This document shows positions 15,947 through 24,045 of a stretch of 38,105 nt of DNA, one piece after another. Each line of letters starts with the position of its first letter. The stretch's first letter is position 1. Source of the stretch: Gemmatimonadota bacterium (GTDB lineage Bacteria; Gemmatimonadota; Gemmatimonadetes; Gemmatimonadales; GWC2-71-9). The DNA lies in assembly GCA_022566515.1 (NCBI GenBank), contig JADFIT010000014.1:1-38105 (forward strand), written 5' to 3'. A program made the position numbers and the translations under genes. The notes beneath the pieces are model-generated. The model saw nothing but the letters and a program-made list of their open reading frames with translations. It was not told where the DNA came from and made no database searches.

Positions 15947-16987
15947 ATGAACGTACCCATAAGTATGGTAGTTCGCATGCTGACGCAGGGGGCATGGAAC
16001 GCGGTTCGTAAGAGGCCTCTGACGGTGTCTTTCGAGGTGACGCATGCCTGTACGGCGAATTGCTGGCACTGCAACTGGGGTGGCCCTATCAAGGAAACCC
16101 GACTTGATCCAGAGGGGTATGCGAAAATCTGGCGTACCATGCGTGCACCGGTCGTGAACATATCGGGTGGGGAGCCTCTGGCCCGCGGTGATTTGGACGA
16201 CATCATCGCGGCATTGGCCAATCCGGGGCGATTGCCGTGGGTGGTGGTAGTCAGCAATGCCTCGCAGCTTACGCCGGAGCGGTTTCTGCGGTTGAAGCGG
16301 GCGGGTATGCACCAGCTCTCTCTCTCGATCGATTTCCCCGACAAAAGGCATGACGAGTTCCGCCGCATACCCGGACTATTCGAGCGTATGGACCGGGTGG
16401 TTCCCGAGTGCGTGAAGATCGGCGACGAGGGCGATGTCTCGATCAATTGCTGTATCACGGCGTGGAATTATCAGAGTCTTCCCGACGTAGTAAGACTGGC
16501 TGATCGCTGGGGCGTGCAGGTGAATTTTTCATCGTACTCGCTGTTGCGGGTGGACGAGCCGGGCGGCCTCGCCCAGCAGAAGGGCACCAAGGAGGGTCTG
16601 AGAAAGGCCATCGAGGAAGTGATCGATCTCAAGAAGCGGGGCAGCGCCGTTTTCACGTCCGAGCAATCGTTGTGGAAGTTCTATGACTTCCTGTGTTCCG
16701 GATATACCGGAGGGTGTAGAGCGGGCGAGCGGTTTCTCGTCGTCAATCCCGACGGCCGCCTCACTCCCTGCGCCATGGTAATGGCGTATTTCGACGACCA
16801 ACGCTCGATGTTGCGGGAATTCACATGCAAGAACAAGTGCGGCGCGTGTTATATCAGCACCCGTGCCCATGCGGAGAAGACCCCCGGCGAGATGTTTGCG
16901 GCCAACTTCTCCGTCTTGAAGGACATGTTACCGTGGAATGGGCGGTCGGTCAGCTCCAAACGGCCGGCCCTGAGCCGTCAAGCCTAG
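15947..16987 (+). CDS. Radical SAM enzyme with C-terminal extra-cluster (SPASM/twitch-like) cysteines
   Basis: This is a 346-aa protein. The radical SAM motif is C35-x3-C39-x2-C42 in THACTANCWHCNWGG, followed by NISGGEPLARGDL, the SAM-binding GGEP. A further cysteine-rich region (GGCRAGERF, RLTPCAM, EFTCKNKCGACYIS) probably binds one or two auxiliary iron-sulphur clusters, as in SPASM or twitch domains that modify peptides, sugars or lipids. The reaction cannot be read from sequence. ATG 15947 is chosen over ATG 15932 because GGAGG precedes it by four bases. Its stop overlaps by four bases the stop of a membrane protein on the other strand. No precursor peptide gene is visible beside it. Confidence 0.88.
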   Translation: MNVPISMVVRMLTQGAWNAVRKRPLTVSFEVTHACTANCWHCNWGGPIKETRLDPEGYAKIWRTMRAPVVNISGGEPLARGDLDDIIAALANPGRLPWVVVVSNASQLTPERFLRLKRAGMHQLSLSIDFPDKRHDEFRRIPGLFERMDRVVPECVKIGDEGDVSINCCITAWNYQSLPDVVRLADRWGVQVNFSSYSLLRVDEPGGLAQQKGTKEGLRKAIEEVIDLKKRGSAVFTSEQSLWKFYDFLCSGYTGGCRAGERFLVVNPDGRLTPCAMVMAYFDDQRSMLREFTCKNKCGACYISTRAHAEKTPGEMFAANFSVLKDMLPWNGRSVSSKRPALSRQA

Positions 16988-17691
16988 GAGTCTTCCGACA
17001 ATGCCGGTGAAGCAGGGTTGCTTGGCTTCAGAGCCCGATCTATCACTACGTCGCCGAGGATAGCCTGGCCCCGGGCGACACGCGCACCGATCGCCACCAT
17101 CGCGCCGAGGACGATCACCGCGATGATCAGGTAGGTGGGAATCGACAGGGCCGACCCCAGCCAGGCGTAGACGAAGAACCGGGGGAACCTGCCCACGGCG
17201 GTGGCCAGCATGAACCGCCTCAGCGGATAACGATGAAGGATTGCCAGTGAGCGAGCCACCCAGAAGGGGAGCGGCGTTGCGGCAAAGAGGATGATGGTCG
17301 TGATCGGCGCCCTGGCGAATCGGTCCACCCCCCAACCCACCCATCGGTTTTCCTTGAAACCGTCCAAGCGCTCCAAGCTGAGCACCCAAACGTAAATGTG
17401 CCAGTTCAGGAATTCCGTGTACATGTAAATCCCCGTGGCAACGCAGGTGACGGTGAAGGCAGGGGCGTACTTTCCGATCTCGACGATCAGGGGGTCGAAT
17501 GCCGTGGGCAGGATGGGGCTCAGAGGGCTGTTGGCCGGAATCCCGACGATGGCGAGCCACACCAGCGGTGCCGTGCTGGGGAACAACAGCGGAATCGGGA
17601 TCAGGACCAGAGCCGCCAATCCGGTGGCTCTCAGGAAGAGATCCCAGCGGCGGTCTCCACGAGGTTTGGTGAGGAAGTACCAGGCCTTCAA
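16984..17691 (-). CDS. Polytopic membrane protein, VTT/DedA-like
   Basis: This 235-aa protein has about five hydrophobic segments (residues near 20-50, 72-92, 127-148, 165-185 and 187-210). RRFMLATAVGRFPRFFVYAW resembles the C-terminal half of VTT/DedA (SNARE-associated) proteins, where an F-x-x-A-x-x-G-R-x-P-R pattern follows a re-entrant loop. The N-terminal half is less typical, so the assignment is moderate. Members are linked to lipid scrambling or recycling of carrier lipids. It is tail-to-tail with the radical SAM gene and divergent from pntAA, about 200 bases away. Confidence 0.6.
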   Translation of the reverse strand: MKAWYFLTKPRGDRRWDLFLRATGLAALVLIPIPLLFPSTAPLVWLAIVGIPANSPLSPILPTAFDPLIVEIGKYAPAFTVTCVATGIYMYTEFLNWHIYVWVLSLERLDGFKENRWVGWGVDRFARAPITTIILFAATPLPFWVARSLAILHRYPLRRFMLATAVGRFPRFFVYAWLGSALSIPTYLIIAVIVLGAMVAIGARVARGQAILGDVVIDRALKPSNPASPALSEDS

Positions 17692-17890
17692 TAAGTCTCC
17701 GATGGAACGGAATGGAGTTGCGGCAATCCACTACAACCGTTAACCAAGCTACCGCTTGAGAAGTTGCCGAGGCTAGGTCAGATTGCTTGCGGTCGAGCGC
17801 GGTATAGCTAACCGGATTGGTCGGTTTCCGCCAGACGCGGCCCGATCGGCGAATGCCGGGTTGAGATCTAAACCAGGAGATTCCATTCGA

Positions 17891-19063
17891 GTGAACATTG
17901 CCATTCCCAAAGAGACCACGGACGGGGAGCGCCGGGTAGCGCTCGTGCCGGACATGGCGAAGCGGCTTACCGGCAAGGGCATCACCGTACGCCTGGAACA
18001 GGGGGCGGGAGAGCAGGCTGGGTATCCCGACGATCGGTACGTCGAGGTTGGTGCCGAAGTAGTCAGTGACACGGCTTCGCTGTGGGGAGGTGCGGACGTG
18101 GTGCTCAAGATCCACATGCCCGGGGAGCCCGAGGGCACGGACGGGGGCGGGGGCCGCCATGAGGTGGACATGCTGCGGGAGGGAGCGGTACTGGTGGGGT
18201 TGCTCTATCCCCTCACGAACGGTGATGCGGTCAAGAGGATGGTTCGGCGCAAGGTGACTTCCTTCAGTTTGGACCAGTTGCCACGAATCACCCGTGCTCA
18301 GTCGATGGACGTGCTGTCCTCGATGTCTACGGTGGCCGGATACAAGGCCGTCCTGCTGGCGGCGGCGGCCGTCGGAAAGTTCTTCCCGATGCTCGTGACG
18401 GCGGCGGGGACCATTGCGCCGAGCAAGGCCCTGGTGCTGGGTGCGGGCGTCGCCGGTCTCCAGGCAATAGCAACCGCCAGGCGGCTGGGTGCTGTCGTTC
18501 AAGCCTTCGACGTCCGTCCGGCCGTCAAGGAGCAGGTGGAGAGTTTGGGGGCGAAGTTTCTGGAGATCGAGACCGTCGCAGAGGCGGAGACCGCCGGAGG
18601 TTACGCCAAGGAGTTGTCGGAGGAGCAGAGCCGGAGGAACCGCGAGGTGATTCACGGCGCGGCGGTCCGAGCCGATGTCGTGATCACCACCGCCTTGATC
18701 CCGGGCAAGCCGGCGCCGCTGCTGATTGGTGGGGAGACTGTTCGGGATATGAAGCCGGGGTCGGTCATCGTGGACCTGGCCGCCGAGGCGGGAGGAAACT
18801 GCGCGCTCACCAAGGCGGGAGAGGAAGTGACTGCACACGGCGTCACGATTCTCGGCCCTGTCAATCTTCCCTCCACGATGCCTCACGATGCGAGCCGAAT
18901 GTACTCCAAGAACATCACGACCTTTCTCGATCTGCTGCTCGAGGAAGGCAACCTGAAATTGGATTTCGAAGACGAGATCACATCCGCCACGTGCATTACG
19001 CACGAAGGGACTATTAGGCACGAAGGCACGCGGAGCGTGATTGAGGGAGGAAGTGGGTCATGA
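17891..19063 (+). CDS. pntAA: Proton-translocating NAD(P) transhydrogenase subunit alpha 1 (NAD-binding)
   Basis: This 390-aa soluble NAD(H)-binding subunit of the three-subunit transhydrogenase begins MNIAIPKETTDGERRVALVP, the family N-terminus. RITRAQSMDVLSSMSTVAGY, then LVLGAGVAGLQAIATARRLG (nucleotide-binding GAGVAG) and VQAFDVRPAVKEQVESLGAK, are signature blocks. GTG 17891 matches the family start and has AGGAGA upstream; the longer frame back to 17783 is not family-like. It works with PntAB and PntB to couple proton entry to hydride transfer from NADH to NADP. Its TGA overlaps the ATG of pntAB (ATGA), indicating translational coupling. Confidence 0.95.
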   Translation: MNIAIPKETTDGERRVALVPDMAKRLTGKGITVRLEQGAGEQAGYPDDRYVEVGAEVVSDTASLWGGADVVLKIHMPGEPEGTDGGGGRHEVDMLREGAVLVGLLYPLTNGDAVKRMVRRKVTSFSLDQLPRITRAQSMDVLSSMSTVAGYKAVLLAAAAVGKFFPMLVTAAGTIAPSKALVLGAGVAGLQAIATARRLGAVVQAFDVRPAVKEQVESLGAKFLEIETVAEAETAGGYAKELSEEQSRRNREVIHGAAVRADVVITTALIPGKPAPLLIGGETVRDMKPGSVIVDLAAEAGGNCALTKAGEEVTAHGVTILGPVNLPSTMPHDASRMYSKNITTFLDLLLEEGNLKLDFEDEITSATCITHEGTIRHEGTRSVIEGGSGS

Positions 19064-19356
19064 CCGAAGCATTAGTCGTAATGCTAGTGATATTCGTGTT
19101 GGCCATGTTCGTGGGATTTGAGGTGATCACCAAGGTCCCTCCCACATTGCATACGCCACTGATGTCGGGTGCGAACGCCATCTCCGGCATCGCGATCATC
19201 GGCGCGATTCTCGCAGTGGGTCGGGGCGGCACTGAATTGCCGACCATACTCGGATTCGTCGCCGTGGTGTTCGCGATGATCAATGTGATCGGCGGGTTCA
19301 TGGTCACCGATCGCATGCTGGCGATGTTCAAGCGCAAACCGGAGGAGCGAGAGTAA
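19060..19356 (+). CDS. pntAB: NAD(P) transhydrogenase subunit alpha 2 (membrane)
   Basis: This 98-aa membrane subunit has three or four hydrophobic helices. The block VGFEVITKVPPTLHTPLMSG, then ANAISGIAIIGAI, is the near-invariant loop of alpha-2 proteins that lines the proton path. It overlaps pntAA by four bases, and the final base of its stop is the first base of the pntB ATG, so the three subunits are coupled. Confidence 0.96.
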   Translation: MTEALVVMLVIFVLAMFVGFEVITKVPPTLHTPLMSGANAISGIAIIGAILAVGRGGTELPTILGFVAVVFAMINVIGGFMVTDRMLAMFKRKPEERE

Positions 19357-20750
19357 TGTCTCCTCTAGTCAAACTTCTCTATCTCTTAGCCGCAGTTCTC
19401 TTCATCCTAGGTCTCCGGGGTTTGAGTTCTCCGGCTACCGCCCGGGGAGGTAACAGGCTGGCGGCGATCGGCATGCTGATCGCCATCGTGGCCACGCTGG
19501 TTTTCGGCGAGATCTTGTCCTTCACCGGGATCGTCGCCGCGATGATCATCGGCTCCATCATCGGCGGCATTTTTGCCAAGACCGTCAAGATGACGGGGAT
19601 GCCGCAGATGGTTGCGTTGCTCAACGGCTTCGGTGGTGGCGCATCGGCGCTGGTGGCGTCGGCGGAATTCCTCCGCTACTCGGCCGGCAACGAGGCCCTC
19701 CCGCTGAGCACCAACATATCCATTCAACTGGGCGTGTTGATCGGTGCAGTGACGTTTTCCGGCAGCCTGATTGCGTTCGGCAAGCTTCAGGAACTGGTGA
19801 CAGGTCGCGCGGTGACGTATCCGCTGCAAAAGACGTTCAACGCGTTCATGTTCTTGGGGACAGTGGCGCTGATGGTGCTGTTGGTGGTGTCGCCCGGACA
19901 AGTGACGGTGTTCTACGCGCTCGTGGCCGTTGCCCTCGTCCTTGGTGTGCTCTCGGTCGTCCCGATCGGCGGGGCCGACATGCCGGTGGTGATCTCGCTG
20001 CTGAACTCGTATTCCGGTCTCGCCGCGGCCATGACCGGGTTCGCAATCAACAACCACGCACTGATCATCTCGGGTGCCTTGGTGGGGGCGGCGGGCCTCA
20101 TCCTCACCAATATCATGTGCAAGGCGATGAACCGGTCGCTTGCCAACGTGCTGTTTGGCGCGTTCGGCGCCAGCCCGCAGGTGATTACGGCGGGTGGTGG
20201 AGGGGCGGACGGGGACCGCACGGTGCGTCAGGTGACTGCCGAGGACGCGGCCACGATGTTGGCGTACGCCCGCAGCGTCATCGTGGTGCCGGGATACGGC
20301 TTGGCGGTGGCCCAGGCACAGCACGATGTCCGGAAGCTGGCGGATCTCATTGAGGAGCGTGGGGGCACGGTCAAGTATGGTATCCACCCCGTCGCTGGCC
20401 GTATGCCCGGACACATGAACGTGCTGCTCGCCGAGGCGAACGTGCCGTACGACCAGCTCAAGGACATGGAGGAGATCAACCCCGAGTTCGAACGGTGCGA
20501 CGTGGTGCTGGTCATCGGTGCCAACGACGTGGTGAATCCAGACGCCCGCACCAACCAGAGCAGTCCGCTCTACGGCATGCCGATCCTCGATGTCGACAAA
20601 GCCCATCACGTGATCGTGATGAAACGCAGTCTGAACCCGGGCTTCGCCGGCGTCGACAACCCGCTGTTCTATATGGAGAACACGTCGATGTTCTTCGGCA
20701 GCGCCAAAGACTCAGTGGTGAAGCTGATAGCGGCGATAAGGGAGGTGTGA
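19356..20750 (+). CDS. pntB: NAD(P) transhydrogenase subunit beta
   Basis: This 464-aa subunit has about nine membrane helices in the first 260 residues, then a soluble NADP(H)-binding Rossmann domain. Recognisable blocks are KMTGMPQMVALLNGFGGGAS in the membrane part and VVPGYGLAVAQAQHDVRKLA (GYGLAVAQ dinucleotide motif), with YGIHPVAGRMPGHMNVLLAE, EINPEFERCDVVLVIGANDV and MKRSLNPGFAGVDNPLF. It is the proton-pump partner of PntAA/AB and supplies NADPH. Its last 82 bases overlap, on the opposite strand, the 3' end of a kelch gene. Confidence 0.97.
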   Translation: MSPLVKLLYLLAAVLFILGLRGLSSPATARGGNRLAAIGMLIAIVATLVFGEILSFTGIVAAMIIGSIIGGIFAKTVKMTGMPQMVALLNGFGGGASALVASAEFLRYSAGNEALPLSTNISIQLGVLIGAVTFSGSLIAFGKLQELVTGRAVTYPLQKTFNAFMFLGTVALMVLLVVSPGQVTVFYALVAVALVLGVLSVVPIGGADMPVVISLLNSYSGLAAAMTGFAINNHALIISGALVGAAGLILTNIMCKAMNRSLANVLFGAFGASPQVITAGGGGADGDRTVRQVTAEDAATMLAYARSVIVVPGYGLAVAQAQHDVRKLADLIEERGGTVKYGIHPVAGRMPGHMNVLLAEANVPYDQLKDMEEINPEFERCDVVLVIGANDVVNPDARTNQSSPLYGMPILDVDKAHHVIVMKRSLNPGFAGVDNPLFYMENTSMFFGSAKDSVVKLIAAIREV

Positions 20751-21811
20751 GACGAGGGGAGAGGGGAGAGGGGAGAGGGCCGCCGCCTCCCAACCGCCTC
20801 CCCTACCATCGCAGTTACAACCTGGCTGGCAACGATCTGATCCCCCACCATCCCGCCGACGATCACCAGGCGATCGCCGGCCAACGCCATGCCCCTGTGG
20901 TCCATCGACGGTGTCGCCAGCGACGGTAGGCGCCGCCAGGTGCCGGTCTTGACGTTGAAACCGAAGACGTCGTCCCTGGGTCTGGAGGGGGTGCCGTCGT
21001 ATCCGATACCGTCGTAGTTGTACGGGTTGTCAGTGCCCCCGGCGAACAGCACCTCGTCACCGACGGCAACGGCGGCCGCTCGGTAGAGCGCGGGAGCGGG
21101 ATGCGTGGGTAGCCCCGTCCAGGTGATGCGTGCGGGATCCGTAGGGTCGATCTCACCGCGCCAGGAAGTCGGCTCGATCTCGTAGCGCGGTGTGCCGGCG
21201 TTGCGCCGGACGCCGTCGATGTACACGATGGTGTTTCCGGCGATCGCGCCCGTGTGGCCGAACACCGGCCGGCCGGGAATGGGTGTGGCTTGTCGCCACG
21301 TGTCACTAAAGGGGTCGTACACCTGTACGTTGGTCACGTTGTCTCGATCGTGCCAGCCGGAGATCAGGAAGATGAGCGAATCGGCCCAAACACCCGAGAC
21401 GGCGTCGTCAACGGGGATGGGCATCGGGGCCCCGCGGCTCCATCGGCCGGAGCGTGGATCGTATACGTCTACGTGGGGCAGGGACCGTTCGCTGCCGTCC
21501 TCTGCCACCGTGTAGCCGCCGAACACAAACACGCGTCCTCCCACCGCCTGGGCGGTGGCGGCGAGCCGGCCGGGTCCCGGCACCGGTTCGATTTCCTCCC
21601 ACGTCTGTCGGCCGATGGCCCACTCGAAGGCGCGATTCGTCACGCCGCTCCAGGCCTTTGTCGAATCCAGTCCCAGGAAGGAATACACCGTCGTCCGAGC
21701 ACCATCGGACCATGCGGCCACGGCGTTGTTCGTCACGGGGACCGGGAGCGGTGGGGCGGAGATCCAGATCTGGGCTAGAGCGTAGAGACACAGGTTGTTA
21801 AGGGTACGCAT
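20669..21811 (-). CDS. Kelch-repeat beta-propeller protein, abnormal 3' end
   Basis: About 380 aa from ATG 21811 (TTG 21823 is an alternative). Kelch blades are clear: RVFVFGGYTVAEDGSERSLP with HVDVYDPRSGRWSRG, SLIFLISGWHD with VQVYDPFSDTWRQA, VLFAGGTDNPYNYDG with VFGFNVKTGTWRRLP, and GDRLVIVGGMVGDQIVASQV. A weak hydrophobic start may be a signal peptide. After this last blade strand the frame runs through a GAGGGGA tandem repeat and into pntB antisense, giving a Ser/Pro-rich, unrelated tail of about 50 residues. The true end has probably been lost. The domain call is firm, the product's integrity is not. Substrate or partner is unknown. Confidence 0.75.
   Translation of the reverse strand: MRTLNNLCLYALAQIWISAPPLPVPVTNNAVAAWSDGARTTVYSFLGLDSTKAWSGVTNRAFEWAIGRQTWEEIEPVPGPGRLAATAQAVGGRVFVFGGYTVAEDGSERSLPHVDVYDPRSGRWSRGAPMPIPVDDAVSGVWADSLIFLISGWHDRDNVTNVQVYDPFSDTWRQATPIPGRPVFGHTGAIAGNTIVYIDGVRRNAGTPRYEIEPTSWRGEIDPTDPARITWTGLPTHPAPALYRAAAVAVGDEVLFAGGTDNPYNYDGIGYDGTPSRPRDDVFGFNVKTGTWRRLPSLATPSMDHRGMALAGDRLVIVGGMVGDQIVASQVVTAMVGEAVGRRRPSPLSPLPSSHTSLIAAISFTTESLALPKNIDVFSI
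20754..20779. repeat. 7-bp tandem repeat (GAGGGGA)3 plus partial unit
   Basis: Three exact GAGGGGA units and a GAGGG remnant begin four bases after the pntB stop codon. They lie inside the apparent 3' part of the kelch gene on the minus strand. Seven is not a multiple of three, so a change in copy number would alter where that frame ends. Confidence 0.9.
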
Positions 21812-21879
21812 ACCCACCGCCAACTACGTTACAATGCTTACAGCCTACACCCTTTCACCTAAATTGCCAGGAGGCAGAC

Positions 21880-22344
21880 ATGTCAGATGTTACCTACAGA
21901 TCTCGAGTCGAAATACGACGTCTGGGCGGCCCCACGCGCTCGGCCACGCTGCCCGCGGAGAGCGAGCCCGTCATTTTCGGTGTTCACGGGGCGATTGCGG
22001 AGCACTACGGTGTCGACATGACGACGATCGAGCCCCATGCGACGACCATCGACTACGTCGTTGCGGCGACAGGTGGTTGACTCACGGGCACATTTGCCGG
22101 CGCGCTGGGTGCGCGCGAGATAACCGTTGAGCCCGACGATCTCATCGCAGAGGTGGTTGGTGATGTTGAGAAGGACGGCGATGTGCTCGTCTTGCGGCGG
22201 GTGCATGTGAAATACAAACTGCGCGTGCCGAAAGAGGTGCGCGATACGGTGGCCCGGGTGCTGGAAATGCACGCAGACAAGTGTCCGGTAGCCAGGAGCA
22301 TCAAGGGAGCGATCGAGGTCACTACGGAGGTGGAATTCCAGTAA
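21880..22344 (+). CDS. OsmC-family selenoprotein candidate with in-frame TGA (Sec67)
   Basis: Read through the TGA at 22078-22080, the frame gives 154 residues covering a whole OsmC/Ohr-like domain, with AGGAGG in front of ATG 21880. OsmC proteins reduce peroxides with two cysteines. The first normally lies in a GG-C-LTGT context. Here VVAATGG, then TGA, then LTGTFAGALGAREITVEPDD places UGA exactly on it. The second cysteine is present at residue 135 in ADKCPVARSIKGAIEVTTEV. Third-position bias and family conservation continue unbroken on both sides of the TGA, with no frameshift, so decay is less likely than selenocysteine. A hairpin suited to SECIS lies 19 bases after the UGA. Selenocysteine forms of OsmC-like proteins are known in some bacteria. 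Proof needs selA/selB/selC/selD in the same genome. The alternative is a single nonsense mutation. Confidence 0.82.
22100..22116 (+). promoter_or_regulatory. Candidate bacterial SECIS hairpin
   Basis: GCGCGC pairs with GCGCGC around the loop TGGGT. The stem begins 19 bases and the loop 25 bases after the UGA. Bacterial SECIS elements are described as a short stem-loop within the coding sequence roughly 16-37 bases downstream of UGA, with a G among the first two loop bases; this hairpin meets those rules. A GC-rich stem can also arise by chance in this genome. Confidence 0.6.
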
Positions 22345-22349
22345 GAAGT

Positions 22350-22757
22350 CTACTCGTCAGCATCCACCGGCTTGCGCTTCTCTTTCGTCGCCGAGCGGCG
22401 TTTTTTTGTCGCCAGTCGTTGTTCGATCGAGCGCTTCGGTGGTCTGGTCTTCTTGCGGGGTTTGGGAACCCGAAGCGCGTCTCGTACGATTTGATTGATG
22501 CGGCGGATAGCCATCTCACGGTTTTGGAGTTGGCTGCGGCGTTCTGCAGCCGCGACGCGCAGCACGCCCGTCGTGTCGATGCGGTTTGCCAAGCGGTTCA
22601 TGAGACGCCGTCGCTGAGCGTGGGAGAGACTCGTGCTGTTGGCCACGTCCCACATTACGGTGACCTTGGTCGCGGTCCTGTTGACGTGTTGTCCGCCGGG
22701 TCCGCCGGAGCTGGATGCCCGAAAGCTCAACTCGTCTTGGGGAATTGTGAAGAGCAT
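22350..22757 (-). CDS. arfB: Alternative ribosome-rescue factor ArfB (ICT1/YaeJ-like peptidyl-tRNA hydrolase)
   Basis: A 135-aa release-factor-like protein starting MLFTIPQDELSFRASSSGGP. The catalytic GGQ is at residues 21-23 in SSGGPGGQHVNRTATKV, the motif that hydrolyses peptidyl-tRNA on stalled ribosomes. There is no codon-recognition domain, and the C-terminus is a basic tail (KKTRPPKRSIEQRLATKKRR) of the kind that enters the empty mRNA channel in ArfB. ATG 22757 fits the family start better than the frame opening at 22799. It ends five bases from the OsmC stop (convergent) and starts 19 bases from the patatin start (divergent). Confidence 0.92.
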   Translation of the reverse strand: MLFTIPQDELSFRASSSGGPGGQHVNRTATKVTVMWDVANSTSLSHAQRRRLMNRLANRIDTTGVLRVAAAERRSQLQNREMAIRRINQIVRDALRVPKPRKKTRPPKRSIEQRLATKKRRSATKEKRKPVDADE

Positions 22758-22776
22758 TTCTGGGAAGGTAGATTGA

Positions 22777-23922
22777 TTGCACGTGAAAACCACATCCAAC
22801 TCCGATCTCGCCCTCGTGTTGTCGGGCGGCGGTGCCAGGGCGGCATATCAGGTGGGTGTGCTTTGTGCCATCGGCGAGCGCAGACCCCATCTCGAGATCC
22901 CCATTCACACCGGCGTTTCGGCCGGTGCGATCAATACGGTCACGCTTGCCGCCCATCCGGGCAGCTTCGGCGCGGCAGTTCGGGCGGTCAGGAAGGAGTG
23001 GTCGCGCCTCACAGTGGAGGATGTGTACCGAGTGCGGGTGAGTGGCTTGGTACGGAGCGGGTTTCGCTGGGTGGGCCAGCGCTTCCTTCATCGCAAGGGG
23101 TCCACGGTTGTGCGAGGCCTGTTCGATATGGAACCGCTGAGGGCGTTTCTGGCACAAAGGGTGGATTTCGAGCGGATCGAATCCAATGTGGCTTCAGGCA
23201 AGCTCCGGGCGGTGACGCTGAGCGCGGCGTGCTATACGTCGGGCGAGACCGTCACATTCATACACGGCGCCCCAGACGTACCCACATGGAAGCGGTCACA
23301 GCGTCGCGGTGTCCGTGGGCAACTCACGGTCGATCATGTCATTGCGTCTGCAGCGATTCCCATCCTGTTTCCCGCCGTGCGTATCGGGAATGGGTTTTAC
23401 GGGGACGGATCGGTGCGGCAGGCGGCGCCTCTGGCGCCCGCGGTGCACCTTGGTGCGGACCGCATTCTGGCCATCAGCATGAGGGCGAAGTGGCAGGTCA
23501 AGCAGTCACGTCGTGAAGTAGTGACCCACTATCCCTCTGCCGCTCAAGTGATGGGGTTGCTGTTCCACTCCATCTTCTTGGACTCGCTGGACTCGGACGC
23601 CGAGCGTCTCGAACGAATCAACAATATTTTGAGGGGCGTGCCGGCCGGGACCCAACTGGTGGAGCAGCTACGGCCCATCAAGATACTCGTGCTCCGTCCC
23701 TCGCTCGACCTCGGCGCGTTGGCGCGTCCCCACTGGCGGCGCCTGCCGCCTATCATACGCTCGCTGGTGGAATCGATCGGCGGGCAGCGCGAGGGAGCAT
23801 CGGATTTCATCAGCTACTTGCTGTTCGATCCGGCCTACACGGTGCCGTTGATGGAATTGGGGTATGACGACGCAACCGAACGGTGGGATGAGATCGAGGA
23901 GTTCTTGGACGGCGAACCCTAG
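22777..23922 (+). CDS. Patatin-like phospholipase
   Basis: A 381-aa protein with the three patatin marks: the oxyanion loop VLSGGGARAAYQVGVL near residues 14-29, the nucleophile elbow GVSAG with Ser48, and the catalytic Asp210 in FYGDGSVRQAAPL. Ser-Asp dyad enzymes of this family hydrolyse acyl ester bonds of membrane lipids. There is no signal peptide, so action on the inner leaflet is likely. The C-terminal part (HSIFLDSLDSDAERLERINN and beyond) follows bacterial patatins of the RssA/YchK size class, with an added helical tail. TTG 22777 has GGAAGG nine bases upstream; GTG 22783 is the alternative. It is divergent from arfB with almost overlapping 5' ends. Confidence 0.9.
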   Translation: MHVKTTSNSDLALVLSGGGARAAYQVGVLCAIGERRPHLEIPIHTGVSAGAINTVTLAAHPGSFGAAVRAVRKEWSRLTVEDVYRVRVSGLVRSGFRWVGQRFLHRKGSTVVRGLFDMEPLRAFLAQRVDFERIESNVASGKLRAVTLSAACYTSGETVTFIHGAPDVPTWKRSQRRGVRGQLTVDHVIASAAIPILFPAVRIGNGFYGDGSVRQAAPLAPAVHLGADRILAISMRAKWQVKQSRREVVTHYPSAAQVMGLLFHSIFLDSLDSDAERLERINNILRGVPAGTQLVEQLRPIKILVLRPSLDLGALARPHWRRLPPIIRSLVESIGGQREGASDFISYLLFDPAYTVPLMELGYDDATERWDEIEEFLDGEP

Positions 23923-24045
23923 TTGGTAGGCCGGCTACCCGAGGTGGCCCGGGCGTCGCTCGTCAAATTTTCTCACGCCAGATACATCCATCATCTTGGT
24001 TTCACCCGCCGCCGCCTCGCATCGGCTTCATGATAAGGAGTAGCG

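Noticed and set aside
16928-19021. Long open frame of nearly 700 codons on the minus strand
   Set aside because: It lies antisense to pntAA and across the VTT-like gene in another frame. It has no family resemblance, and its residues are typical of the antisense of GC-rich coding DNA.
19407-20609. 400-codon minus-strand open frame, very rich in His and Arg
   Set aside because: It is antisense to pntB. The composition is an artefact of reverse reading of a membrane protein gene.
21880-22080. A complete 66-residue stand-alone protein ending at the TGA
   Set aside because: It covers only half of an OsmC domain, and the second half follows at once in the same frame with the matching family motif and the second cysteine. 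A separate short gene is not credible.
22281-23516. 411-codon plus-strand open frame over arfB and patatin
   Set aside because: It reads antisense arfB and then the patatin gene in the wrong frame. Both real genes have catalytic motifs.
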